Shown: positions 1-7,815, counted from the first letter of the stretch. The stretch is DNA of 33,909 bases from an uncultured Bacilli bacterium (GCA_944363575.1 CALVUJ010000021.1:82226-116134); one strand, 5' to 3'. Program-made: numbers and translations. Notes: generated by a model from the letters alone, not told the origin.

Positions 1-208
1 TAATTTCTGCTTGTAGTTTTTCATTTTCTTCCTTCATTTTTGTTATTTTTTGTACATTTTCTTTGTTAAAAATGTATAGCATAATAGATTTTATATTTAG
101 CAATTCTCCAATTTCTTTAGATTTTGGAAATACATTTGTAATATCTCCTACACCATTTTCTGGCAAATAATTAATTAATCTTTTAATCAACAAGAATGTT
201 TTAGCGCA
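1..208 (-). other. Partial unidentified ORF running off the left edge
   Basis: The minus strand is open from about position 208 (just after an in-frame TAA at 209-211) to the window edge. The translation ends in a charged, probably coiled-coil stretch (KITKMKEENEKLQAEI) and contains YLPENGVGDITNVFPKSKEI. No ATG with a Shine-Dalgarno (SD) sequence lies near its upstream end, only TTG codons without one, so it may be a 5'-truncated gene remnant. I do not recognise the family. It sits in the same decayed patch as the ATPase pseudogene. Confidence 0.3.
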
Positions 209-537
209 TTATTTTACAGCACCCCTACCCCTCAAATCGTTATTTTGTACCCTTAATCGTTAAATAGCTGTTCAATTTATGATGTGAAAATGGAAATTTC
301 GAGATTTTGAGCACTAAAAAACACTCTCTAAAGGTAATTATCCTTTTAAAAGTGCTAATTTTATCAATATTTTGCCATTTTTAGCCCTGAAGTGACCCTT
401 TTTTCATTGTATTATTTTGTTTCTTCAAATATGTAATAATTATGGGCATTAAAATATACATCGAAATTATTTATAACTTTTTAGTTGACTACAAAACTTA
501 ATTCTCTTTTATTTCAATTTTAATTTTAAATCTATAA
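209..537. other. Gene-free stretch with nested inverted repeats
   Basis: I see no coding signal here. It contains a nested dyad, with outer arms AGCACT (310-315) and AGTGCT (351-356) and inner arms AAAGG (330-334) and CCTTT (342-346). A short C-rich run (cacccctacccc) near 220-232 stands out in the AT-rich background. The stretch may hold mobile-element remnants, but no transposase fragment or terminal repeat pair could be recognised. Confidence 0.4.
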
Positions 538-1654
538 CTATGCATCTTCTTTTAACAGCCAATTTGATATGTCTACTACTTTTATTGTTTCATATTGATA
601 TTCGTCATGCCTAGTCCTAGCAATTATCTTTTTAGGATAAGAATCCTTTATTTCTAACAAAGGCAAAACTTCTCTATTAAATGTTACTTCATTACTAATA
701 TTATCTGAAACTTGAATATAAATTTTTTCATTTTTTTTAACTGACACAAAATCTATTTCCTTTTTATACAAAACTCCAACATAAATCTCATAGCCTCTTC
801 TTAACAACTCTATCGCAACTATATTTTCTAAAATACGTCCATAATCCATATTCCTAGTTACTAATTTTGCATATCTAAAAGCACGATTGCTCAAATAATA
901 TTTTTCGCTTGTTGATAATTTTTTTGCTTTTATGTCATATCTGCTGATAAGATAAAACGCAAAAACATTACTTAAATATTGCAGATATTTACCTACAGTT
1001 TTATGATTTATTGTTTCTTTTTGAAGTTTAAATCTGTTTGTTATATTTCTAGTCGAAGTCAAATTAGATACATTATCCATTAAATAATTATGCAACTTAT
1101 CTATAACTAAAGCATTTCTTATCTTATATTTAGTTTGAATATCTCTAACAATCAAAGTATTGAACACTTCATGTATGTAATTATATTTTGATTCATAATC
1201 TTTATAAAGATAAGACCCATACATTCCACTTTCAATAATATATTTATAAAAAGCTTCATAGTTATCAGTATAATTAAAATATTCTTGATATTCTTTAAAC
1301 TAAAAAGGAAATACTTTTATTTCAAAAGTTCTTCCAGTAAACAAAGTTGCTAAATCACTGTTTAATAAGAAATCATTTGACCCTATTACTATATAAATAT
1401 CAAACTTTTTTAATGCGTGAAGACCATTTATTGCTTTTCCAAAATCATATAATTCATGATATTCCAGCAATTTTTCAAAATCAGGAAGATTAAAATTAAT
1501 ATGTATAGCATTAGAGTTAATCTCATCACTTAGAACATATTTTTTAAATGCTTCTAACAATTTAGATTTTTCTGAACTTCTAACACCAGTAATAACTTTA
1601 ATATAAAGTGTTTATCACTTTATTTAAATAATACTTTCTATCTATTAATTTCAT
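538..1654 (-). pseudogene. Degraded AAA ATPase with DUF4143 C-terminal domain
   Basis: This is the remnant of a prokaryotic AAA_14/DUF4143 ATPase, a family of unknown biological role often found in accessory DNA. The start is ATG at 1654 with AGAGG upstream. The first 18 codons (MKLIDRKYYLNKVINTLY) end in TAA; a frameshift near 1600 restores IKVITGVRSSEKSKLLEAF. The expected Walker A GVRRSGKS therefore reads GVRSSEKS, with the essential Gly replaced by Glu. The segment between LYD and FGKAINGL is too short and lacks the LDEIQ Walker B region, which suggests an internal deletion. TVFPF-type sequence is then interrupted by an in-frame TAG at 1300-1302, after which the same frame continues as FKEYQEYFNYTDNYEAFY. 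The C-terminal DUF4143 part (538-1224) is open and ends GRILENIVAIELLRRGYEI and onward. With four independent lesions, the gene is almost certainly non-functional. Confidence 0.85.
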
Positions 1655-2035
1655 AAGTTTTCCTCTATACAAAATCAATATACCGCCATTATTCTCCAAA
1701 ACAACATTTTTATTAAAAATGAGAGATATTTTTTACAAACCTATATTTTATCACATTATTAGAAATCATTGTCGTTGGCCAAAACTGTCAAAAATTGCAT
1801 TTTGGTCAACGAACGAAGCTTTTTAATAATCAACAAATTAAAATTCCGATTATTCAGGTCAGAATCTGAATACTATATATATTGTAGCATTTATTTTCAC
1901 AGAAAATACACTTATATTACCACTTTATATACATCCGTAAAACTTTTTAAAACAAATATTTTTACGAATAATATTCATTCTCTCTTCTACTAAACTTTTT
2001 TAATCATACTTTGAATAAATCATAAACTAAGCAAA
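1655..2035. other. Gene-free stretch with an imperfect dyad
   Basis: AT-rich DNA without a convincing gene; a 74-codon plus-strand ORF here has no ribosome site and no recognisable content. The notable element is an inverted repeat with 12-bp arms, CGTTGGCCAAAA (1773-1784) and TTTTGGTCAACG (1800-1811), one G-T wobble and a 15-nt spacer. No T-tract follows on either strand, so it looks more like a protein-binding or element-end dyad than a terminator. Confidence 0.4.
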
Positions 2036-2075
2036 AAGTGTTACAAATTGATATTTTTTTGACTTTGTAACACTT
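2036..2075 (-). terminator. Candidate intrinsic terminator after the double-HEPN gene
   Basis: A perfect 12-bp stem, AAGTGTTACAAA (2036-2047) pairing with TTTGTAACACTT (2064-2075), with a 16-nt loop. Read on the minus strand the stem runs into five T, which suits termination of the gene that ends at 2223. The distance of about 150 nt from that stop codon and the short T-tract lower the certainty. Confidence 0.5.
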
Positions 2076-2221
2076 AACATGCCAATTTGCTTGGCTATTC
2101 ATATTTTTATTCTTTTGTTTTATATATAGAAATTGTATCAATTTGTTTCTTAAAGAAGGTACTGGTTATAGAAATTAAAATACCTTGTTTTCTTCCTAAA
2201 AATCATATTAACATTCACTTT

Positions 2222-2249
2222 TTCAAAACTTGATTTTCAAAACTTGATT
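2222..2249. repeat. Perfect 14-bp tandem duplication at a gene end
   Basis: Two identical 14-bp units (TTCAAAACTTGATT on the plus strand) lie head to tail across the stop codon of the minus-strand gene ending at 2223. Because 14 is not a multiple of three, the copies are read in different frames, and one copy supplies the TGA stop. This suggests a slippage event that reshaped the C-terminus (VLKIKF). Confidence 0.75.
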
Positions 2250-3476
2250 TTCTTTATTATTCTCCGTTAAACTTTGACACTTAGCAATAAATAATCTCTT
2301 TATCAACATATCTAAAGTTTCACAATCAAAGCTATCTATAAACTCTAATTTTTCTTCTGTTTTATCATCTCTAGGCCCATCATAAATATACAAACTAGCA
2401 TTTATATCTTTATAATATGTTCCATGCATTATAGCATTTCTTAATTTATTTAAAGGAATATAACTCAATTCACTACTTATTTGGTCGTGCAGCACATTAT
2501 TAGGAGTTGTTGAAAATATTTGAAATAAATTGTTACTTAAAAACATACTAAGAATATCCCCAAAATCTTTTAATTCCGTTAACCCACTCGGAGTGTGCAT
2601 ACTTGCTGTAGAAATAAAATTTTGAAGATTTTCACCTCTTAATTTTTTTAAGCAATTTAATAAATGATAAAAATCAATTGTTCTAATAAAATTATTTAAA
2701 GTATTTTGCTTATAGGGATAAAAGAAATTTAAATTATCAGTTTCTTTTATTTTATTATCTCTAATATCTAAAATTAATTGTTTTATTATTTTTCTTTGAT
2801 TCTCATCAGGGTGTAATATTTCATTTGTTCTAATATTTCTTAATTTAATAAACTCTTCTACATTGTATATAAGTTTCTTAGACCTAATTTTATCAATATC
2901 TATATCTAAAATATAATTCAGCTGTTTGTATTCGCTAATATTCTTAATATATTGAACCATTAATGTTACTAGTTCTTCTTCACTTATTATTACTCTAGTA
3001 GAATTATTAGTCTGCTTCTTTTTAGTTGGCAAGAAAGTAAATACTTCTCTAATAAAGTCATAATCATAACACGGGGTATCTAAATCATCATTATGCGCTA
3101 TGGCATTTCTTATATGACTTAATAGTTGCTCATTATTAAAACTTTTATTACCTTGTAAGACATTATTTTTTATTCTATCAAAAGTTGCTTTATCTTTGCT
3201 TAACCCATAATCATAATTTTTATACAGCATTTCATATATATAACAAACAGTTTGAATAACAACAGTGCTTTTTACAGATTTTATAGCATCTGCTAGTATA
3301 TCTCTAGCAGGAACTTCTTTATTATTTAATTTAAGACTAACTTGATTGTTAACTATTGATTCTTTAAAACATGCCAAAAAACTTTTATCAGATTTTTGCA
3401 TCCAAATAGTAAATGCATCTAATAGAGTCATATTATAAGTTAATTTAACTAAATTATAATTTGCTTCATTTACCAT
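2223..3476 (-). CDS. Putative double-HEPN-motif protein, unknown family
   Basis: A 417-aa soluble protein that I do not recognise as a named family. It has two R-x4-H signatures of the HEPN type: R123-N-A-I-A-H128 (followed by ND) and R346-N-A-I-M-H351 (followed by GTYY), one in each half. HEPN domains are metal-independent RNases in many toxin, abortive-infection and Cas13 proteins; the Asn after the Arg and the position in predicted helices fit that pattern. That it is an RNase is inference. ATG at 3476 was chosen because TAGGAGAG lies just upstream; an upstream in-frame ATG at 3503 has no SD. The gene stands alone between a pseudogene patch and a tRNA-Thr, with no CRISPR array, antitoxin or nucleotidyltransferase partner next to it. 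A 14-bp tandem repeat overlaps its stop codon. Confidence 0.6.
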   Translation of the reverse strand: MVNEANYNLVKLTYNMTLLDAFTIWMQKSDKSFLACFKESIVNNQVSLKLNNKEVPARDILADAIKSVKSTVVIQTVCYIYEMLYKNYDYGLSKDKATFDRIKNNVLQGNKSFNNEQLLSHIRNAIAHNDDLDTPCYDYDFIREVFTFLPTKKKQTNNSTRVIISEEELVTLMVQYIKNISEYKQLNYILDIDIDKIRSKKLIYNVEEFIKLRNIRTNEILHPDENQRKIIKQLILDIRDNKIKETDNLNFFYPYKQNTLNNFIRTIDFYHLLNCLKKLRGENLQNFISTASMHTPSGLTELKDFGDILSMFLSNNLFQIFSTTPNNVLHDQISSELSYIPLNKLRNAIMHGTYYKDINASLYIYDGPRDDKTEEKLEFIDSFDCETLDMLIKRLFIAKCQSLTENNKENQVLKIKF

Positions 3477-3515
3477 AAAATCTCTCCTATAATATAACTT
3501 CAATTAAAGAGTACC

Positions 3516-3533
3516 ATAAAATTTAAATTTTAT
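3516..3533. promoter_or_regulatory. 18-bp perfect palindrome upstream of the double-HEPN gene
   Basis: ATAAAATTTAAATTTTAT is a perfect dyad about 40 bp upstream of the start codon, just before a TATATTATAGGAG segment that combines a possible -10 with the ribosome site. It could be an operator, but in DNA this AT-rich such a palindrome may arise by chance. Confidence 0.3.
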
Positions 3534-3609
3534 TTACTAAACACTCGTAGAACCATATAAAGTTATCTCTTTATTTTCAATATTTTGCTTCATTTTATTT
3601 CAACAAATA

Positions 3610-3683
3610 TGGTGCTGCCTGTAAGAATCGAACTTACACTTAAGCCTTACCATGGCTTCGTTCTACCACTAAACTAAGGCAGC
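3610..3683 (-). tRNA. tRNA-Thr(GGT)
   Basis: Full cloverleaf on the minus strand: acceptor GCTGCCT/AGGCAGC, D arm GTTT/GAAC, anticodon stem AAGCC/GGCTT around loop ATGGTAA with anticodon GGT (plus-strand 3649-3651), and T arm GTAAG-TTCGATT-CTTAC. The CCA tail is encoded (3610-3612). It reads ACC/ACT codons. It is solitary, between the PemK-like gene and the double-HEPN gene, a classic type of integration-prone position, although I see no duplicated tRNA end nearby. Confidence 0.93.
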
Positions 3684-3726
3684 AACACATAAATAATACT
3701 ATAAATTTATTAAAAGCAAAATATTT

Positions 3727-4323
3727 TTAATTGTTTTCTATATGAAAAGCAATATAATTTAAAATTTCTAATTCATTAGAATAATTATTAACATCTTTTT
3801 TCACAAAATAATTATAAATATGTTCCTTAACTTTATCTAGCTGATTTTGGTTTAAAGTTAGTTTACCTTGTGGTTTATTAGGCATTCTCCCTATTCTTCT
3901 TTTACTAATTGACCTAATAGCATCTAACTTTAGATATGACCTAGTTATTCCATCATCATTTAATCCTTTTATAACACCTAAATCTAAACATAGCACTGAG
4001 TTATATGAATTTCTACTCGTAAGAGGTATAACCACTACATTACCTAAATCAACAGCCCACACTAAAGCATAATGCCCTTTAGTAAAAACATCACTTAGCT
4101 CATTACCAACATTTACGCCAAACTCTACCCATACGATATCTCCTCTTTGTATATCATCCGGTTGAGCACCATAACTAACTTTTAAAACACTTTGCCTAAA
4201 GTAAACTGTTTTCTTTTCTAACCATAACAAATATTGTAAAACTAAATCTGGATCTAGATTTACTAAATTTTTACGAATATTTTTAAATATTTTTTCATGA
4301 AGTATTTTGTAATTATTATGCAT
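3727..4323 (-). CDS. PemK/MazF-like type II toxin family protein
   Basis: 198 aa. Residues about 58-150 match the PemK/MazF fold: GDIVWVEFGVNVGNE near 61-75, then GHYALVWAVD and VVVIPLTSR (97-104), and IRSISKRRIG further on. Family members are usually sequence-specific mRNA endoribonucleases of about 110 aa. This one has an extra N-terminal helical segment of about 55 residues and a 40-residue C-terminal tail. No antitoxin gene lies beside it, so a housekeeping or regulated RNase role, or an antitoxin elsewhere, is possible. ATG at 4323 was preferred over GTG at 4329 because AGAGG sits eight bases before the ATG but almost touches the GTG. It follows rimO by 31 bp on the same strand. Confidence 0.8.
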   Translation of the reverse strand: MHNNYKILHEKIFKNIRKNLVNLDPDLVLQYLLWLEKKTVYFRQSVLKVSYGAQPDDIQRGDIVWVEFGVNVGNELSDVFTKGHYALVWAVDLGNVVVIPLTSRNSYNSVLCLDLGVIKGLNDDGITRSYLKLDAIRSISKRRIGRMPNKPQGKLTLNQNQLDKVKEHIYNYFVKKDVNNYSNELEILNYIAFHIENN

Positions 4324-4354
4324 AGACACACCTCTTTATATACTATGCCTATCC

Positions 4355-5659
4355 TTAAATTTTCTCCCCTCTTAAATCATAAATTTTTGCTTCTGTTATT
4401 TTTACATCAACTAAATCACCAATATCTATTTTATCTTTACTAGTAAAATAAACATAACCATCTACATTATCTGGTGCGCTCATGTAACTTCTACCACGAT
4501 ATTCTTTACTAAGAGGATTATAAATCTCCACTCTTACTTTATATGTTTTTCCTACTTTTTTCTTATTTAATTCTAAAGAAATATCTTTTTGAATATTCAT
4601 TAAAGTATTAAGTCTTTTTTCTTTTATTTTTTCAGGAACTTGTTTAGTAAAACTATAAGCTTGAGTATTTTCTTCTTTAGAATATGTAAATGCTCCTAAT
4701 CGATCAAAAGGATATTTTTTTATAAAATCACATAATTCTAAAAATTGTTTTTCATTTTCACCTGGATAACCCACTATAAAAGTTGTCCTTATAATGGATC
4801 CTTCTACTTTATTTCTTATTTTGTTAATGATTTCGATAATCTCTTCTTTTGTCCCTCTTCTATTCATATTTTTTAATAAATCGTTATTTACATGTTGTAA
4901 AGGAATATCAAAATAAGGAACAATACGTTTCTCTTTAGCTATTAAATCTATTAAGGAATCAGTAATTTCATCAGGATATAAATAAAGCATTCTTATTTGT
5001 TTAACACTTGTTTTCAAAATATCTTTTAATAAATCTTCAAGATAATAATTATCGTTTTTATCATACCCATATCCCGATGTATCTTGTGCTATTAAGATAA
5101 TCTCTTCTTTACCTTCATTAATAGCTATTTCTATTTCTTTTAAAATAATGTTTTTATCTTTGCTTACTAATGTTCCCCTTATTAAAGGTATCGCACAATA
5201 ACTACAATTGTTACGGCAGCCTTCTGCTATTTTAATATAAGCATAATGTTTAGGTGTTAAACTAACTTTATTTGTCTCTACAAGTCCTATACTATTAAGT
5301 TTTTCATTGTTTAATAAATTAGAGATAATTTCTCCTGCTCTACCATACTCATTAATACTCATTACATAATCAATCTCTGGAACACTCTCAATCAGTTCTT
5401 TTTTATATCTTTGAGCTAGGCATCCTGATACTAATATTTTACAAGTTTTTTTCTTTTTATTAACGCAATCAAAAATAGTATCCAAAGCCTCTTTTTTTGC
5501 ACTCTCGACAAACCCACATGTATTAATAATAATTAAATCACATTCTTCTATTTTATTAACAAAACATATTTTTTCTTGATTTTTAAATAAACCTAAAATC
5601 ATTTCTGAATCTACTAAATTCTTACTACACCCTAAAGAAATAATACCTATCTTTTTCAT
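4355..5659 (-). CDS. rimO: Ribosomal protein uS12 methylthiotransferase RimO
   Basis: 434 aa, normal length. This radical-SAM enzyme adds a methylthio group to the conserved Asp of ribosomal protein uS12. The N-terminal MTTase domain opens with IISLGCSKNLVDSE, the RimO-specific signature, and has auxiliary-cluster cysteines C11, C48 and C80. The radical-SAM CxxxCxxC is C148, C152 and C155 (GCRNNCSYC), followed by GEN-type SAM contacts (TTFIVGYPGE). A TRAM domain closes the protein (KVGKTYKVRVE to the end). The start codon lies only 10 bp after the small membrane protein gene, and the purine-rich ribosome site (GGGAAGGA) is inside that gene's end. RimO rather than MiaB because of the N-terminal motif. 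Confidence 0.96.
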   Translation of the reverse strand: MKKIGIISLGCSKNLVDSEMILGLFKNQEKICFVNKIEECDLIIINTCGFVESAKKEALDTIFDCVNKKKKTCKILVSGCLAQRYKKELIESVPEIDYVMSINEYGRAGEIISNLLNNEKLNSIGLVETNKVSLTPKHYAYIKIAEGCRNNCSYCAIPLIRGTLVSKDKNIILKEIEIAINEGKEEIILIAQDTSGYGYDKNDNYYLEDLLKDILKTSVKQIRMLYLYPDEITDSLIDLIAKEKRIVPYFDIPLQHVNNDLLKNMNRRGTKEEIIEIINKIRNKVEGSIIRTTFIVGYPGENEKQFLELCDFIKKYPFDRLGAFTYSKEENTQAYSFTKQVPEKIKEKRLNTLMNIQKDISLELNKKKVGKTYKVRVEIYNPLSKEYRGRSYMSAPDNVDGYVYFTSKDKIDIGDLVDVKITEAKIYDLRGEKI

Positions 5660-5669
5660 TTTAATATTT

Positions 5670-6065
5670 TTATTTTTCCTTCCCTATAACATCATCATAA
5701 TTAAACACTTTTATATGTATTGTATCATTTTCTTTTACTTCTTTTAAAATTTTCTTATCGGGTAATATTTCTGTTTTTCCATTGATTGTAAACTCAGTTT
5801 GAATTTCCTTTGTTTGATTCTTTTTCTTTTTATTTTTGGTAAAAAAGCCAATTTCTTCATTTCTTTTAATTTTTTCTAAACATTTACCTACATTAACTCC
5901 ACACATAAAGATGAATATAATTGAAATAAACGGGAAAATGAAATAGTCATAGGCAAAACTATTTGTTTTTTTGCTTATGATATACAAAATAAAAACAAAT
6001 AAAAAGGTCCCAAATACTTTTAAAATAATATCTAAAAGTTGCTCAAAAGTTTTTCCTTTCCTCAT
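5670..6065 (-). CDS. Small membrane protein of unknown function upstream of rimO
   Basis: 131 aa, no family recognised. Two hydrophobic segments (roughly residues 12-32 and 40-58) are followed by a lysine-rich cytoplasmic-looking linker (FFTKNKKKKNQTK) and a hydrophilic C-terminal tail that may form a small beta-rich domain (FTINGKTEILPDKK). ATG at 6065 was chosen because GAAGG precedes it by eight bases; the upstream GTG at 6074 overlaps that ribosome site. It is the first gene of the rimO transcription unit, with a promoter at 6086-6115. Confidence 0.6.
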   Translation of the reverse strand: MRKGKTFEQLLDIILKVFGTFLFVFILYIISKKTNSFAYDYFIFPFISIIFIFMCGVNVGKCLEKIKRNEEIGFFTKNKKKKNQTKEIQTEFTINGKTEILPDKKILKEVKENDTIHIKVFNYDDVIGKEK

Positions 6066-6085
6066 TTTTTTCACCTTCTTGTTTA

Positions 6086-6115
6086 ATTATACAATTCATT
6101 AAACAGCAAAAACAA
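6086..6115 (-). promoter_or_regulatory. Promoter for the rimO unit
   Basis: Minus-strand TTGTTT (6110-6115), 18-bp spacer, TATAAT (6086-6091), about 20 bp upstream of the first start codon at 6065. Confidence 0.6.
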
Positions 6116-6206
6116 TACCTAATATTTACTTTTTATAATTAATTATAAAATTTAATTGCATTATATTTTTTTTAAGTATAAAATCTCTTTAGAAAGGAGA
6201 TTAAAA

Positions 6207-6794
6207 ATGAGAAAAATATTTAAAAATAAGGTTGTTTGTATAATTTTAGGGATAATTTGTTTGCTAGCGGCACTTTTATTTGCTCCTATTTGGGGATTCT
6301 GGGATGGTTGTCCTTGGAAAGATTGGGGTACTAAAATAATTAATCTTTTAATTGCTGCTTGTATTATTGCTTATTTAGTTTTATATTTAGCAAAAAAAGT
6401 CAAGGCTCCTGGAAAAAGAGTTATTAAAGTATTAACTATCGTAGAATTTGCTCTTTTATCATTAATTGCACTTGGATGTATCTTTAGCCAATTTAAAATT
6501 ATCAACGTTAGTGGTGCTTGTCAAATATTTGGTTTAATACTATGGACTAGGGGTGCTATTGAATTATTTAGAGCTTATTATCATAGATCTGATAGTAAAG
6601 AAGTATATCCTGTATGGTACCTAGCTGTTTCTATTGCTTTAGTTACGTTTGGAACTTATTGTTTTGCAAAACCATTTATTCAAGATATTGTTATTTTATG
6701 GATATTTGTAGTTTCATTATTAGTTGCAGGTATTTTATTGTTAGTACTAGCTTTTAATAAACCTAGTAAATCTACTTCTAATAGGAAAAAATAA
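6207..6794 (+). CDS. Multi-pass membrane protein, unknown function
   Basis: 195 aa with about six hydrophobic segments: one at the N-terminus (VVCIILGIICLLAALLFAP), two around residues 50-75 and 78-105, one near 105-125, and two in the C-terminal half, ending in a basic tail (KPSKSTSNRKK). The overall shape is reminiscent of small HdeD/DUF308-like membrane proteins, but I would not assign it. The first loop is Trp-rich (IWGFWDGCPWKDWG). ATG at 6207 is supported by GAAAGGAGA just upstream; an in-frame ATG at 6156 lacks one. It is monocistronic, transcribed away from the rimO unit, and ends at a strong terminator. Confidence 0.65.
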   Translation: MRKIFKNKVVCIILGIICLLAALLFAPIWGFWDGCPWKDWGTKIINLLIAACIIAYLVLYLAKKVKAPGKRVIKVLTIVEFALLSLIALGCIFSQFKIINVSGACQIFGLILWTRGAIELFRAYYHRSDSKEVYPVWYLAVSIALVTFGTYCFAKPFIQDIVILWIFVVSLLVAGILLLVLAFNKPSKSTSNRKK

Positions 6795-6851
6795 ATATTT
6801 AATAAATTGACAGTAGTTAAAGCACTAAGAATTTCTTAATGTCAAATTGTT

Positions 6852-6892
6852 GACAAATAAGTTAATTAAATGACTTATTTGTCTTTTTTTTT
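6852..6892 (+). terminator. Strong intrinsic terminator
   Basis: Perfect 11-bp stem GACAAATAAGT (6852-6862) and ACTTATTTGTC (6873-6883), directly followed by nine T. It ends the unit of the membrane protein that stops at 6794. Confidence 0.9.
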
Positions 6893-7046
6893 ACTTATTT
6901 ACCTATACAATTTTACTGTTGCAAAAGATTAAAAAAACTAAAGTACTAGATAACAAATTTGAGTTTTTAACTTTTTTATATTGGTCTTTTTTAACAATAA
7001 TTACTCATTTTTACCCACAACTGGCTTTTATCGCATTTTTTAAATT

Positions 7047-7089
7047 AAAAAAGATAAGTAGCACCCAACCAAATCACTCACTTATCTTT
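7047..7089 (-). terminator. Second terminator downstream of the tRNA array
   Basis: Perfect 10-bp stem AAAGATAAGT (7050-7059) and ACTTATCTTT (7080-7089) with a 20-nt loop. On the minus strand it is followed by a T run. It probably backs up the terminator at 7164-7190. Confidence 0.65.
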
Positions 7090-7094
7090 CTATT

Positions 7095-7115
7095 ATTATA
7101 CGATATTCGTATAAT
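7095..7115. promoter_or_regulatory. 21-bp dyad between two terminators
   Basis: Nine-base arms ATTATACGA and TCGTATAAT separated by TAT form a near-perfect palindrome. Each arm carries a TATAAT-like box, so it could be an operator or a pair of facing -10 elements, but no gene of either strand obviously starts here. Confidence 0.35.
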
Positions 7116-7163
7116 TATTCATTCAAAAAAGCAATTAATAATTTTTTTTATTTTCCTTTATAA

Positions 7164-7190
7164 ATAAAAAGATTCCATCACTTTGGAACC
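7164..7190 (-). terminator. Terminator of the tRNA array
   Basis: On the minus strand GGTTCC, an 8-nt loop, GGAATC (one G-T pair) and then TTTTTATTT, starting about 16 bp after the last tRNA. Confidence 0.75.
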
Positions 7191-7205
7191 TTACTTACCT
7201 TTAGA

Positions 7206-7281
<76 letters not shown>

Positions 7282-7282
7282 A

Positions 7283-7358
7283 TGGCGGTCCTGACGGGGA
7301 TCGAACCCGCGATCTTCTCCGTGACAGGGAGACATGTTAACCACTACACCACAGAACC
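7283..7358 (-). tRNA. tRNA-Asp(GTC)
   Basis: Acceptor GGTTCTG/CAGGACC with G73; anticodon stem TCTCC/GGAGA around CTGTCAC (anticodon GTC). CCA is encoded and abuts the tRNA-Phe gene. Confidence 0.96.
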
Positions 7359-7435
<77 letters not shown>

Positions 7436-7454
7436 ATATATAAATTTAGCAAAC

Positions 7455-7545
7455 TGGCGGAGGAACAGGGATTCGAACCCTGGCGGGCCTCTCAGCCCCT
7501 ACCGGTTTTCAAGACCGGACCCTTCAACCACTTGGGTATTCCTCC
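7455..7545 (-). tRNA. tRNA-Ser(TGA)
   Basis: Class II tRNA with a long variable arm, acceptor GGAGGAA/TTCCTCC with G73, anticodon stem CCGGT/ACCGG around CTTGAAA (anticodon TGA). CCA is encoded. Confidence 0.95.
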
Positions 7546-7557
7546 ATATATAACAAG

Positions 7558-7634
<77 letters not shown>

Positions 7635-7643
7635 ATACACATA

Positions 7644-7720
7644 TGGTAGCGGAAATAGGACTTGAACCTACGACCTGTCGGGTATGAACCGAATGCTCTA
7701 GCCAACTGAGCTATTCCGCC
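7644..7720 (-). tRNA. Elongator tRNA-Met(CAT)
   Basis: Acceptor GGCGGAA/TTCCGCT with a G1-T72 wobble; anticodon loop TTCATAC. The D arm and GGTTCATACCC core match Bacillus elongator Met. CCA is encoded. The outermost anticodon-stem pair (27-43) is a T-C mismatch. Confidence 0.85.
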
Positions 7721-7731
7721 ATAAAACAATT

Positions 7732-7807
7732 TGGTGGAGCCAAGGGGGATCGAACCCCTGACCCCCTGCGTGCAAGGCAGGTGCTCTCCCAGCTGAGCTA
7801 TGACCCC
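7732..7807 (-). tRNA. tRNA-Ala(TGC)
   Basis: Acceptor GGGGTCA/TGGCTCC shows the G3-T70 pair that is the alanine identity element; anticodon stem CCTGC/GCAGG with anticodon TGC. CCA is encoded. Confidence 0.96.
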
Positions 7808-7815
7808 ACATACAA

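Noticed and set aside
1769-1993. 74-codon plus-strand ORF
   Set aside because: No ribosome site, AT-rich random composition, and it starts inside the inverted repeat at 1773-1811.
2854-2886. A third R-x-H motif in the double-HEPN protein (RTNEILH, residues 216-222)
   Set aside because: Spacing of five is allowed, but the context (NEILHPDE) lacks the RN...H pattern of the other two and is probably chance.
6919-7167. 82-codon plus-strand ORF downstream of a terminator
   Set aside because: It covers two terminators and the 21-bp dyad, and has no ribosome site.
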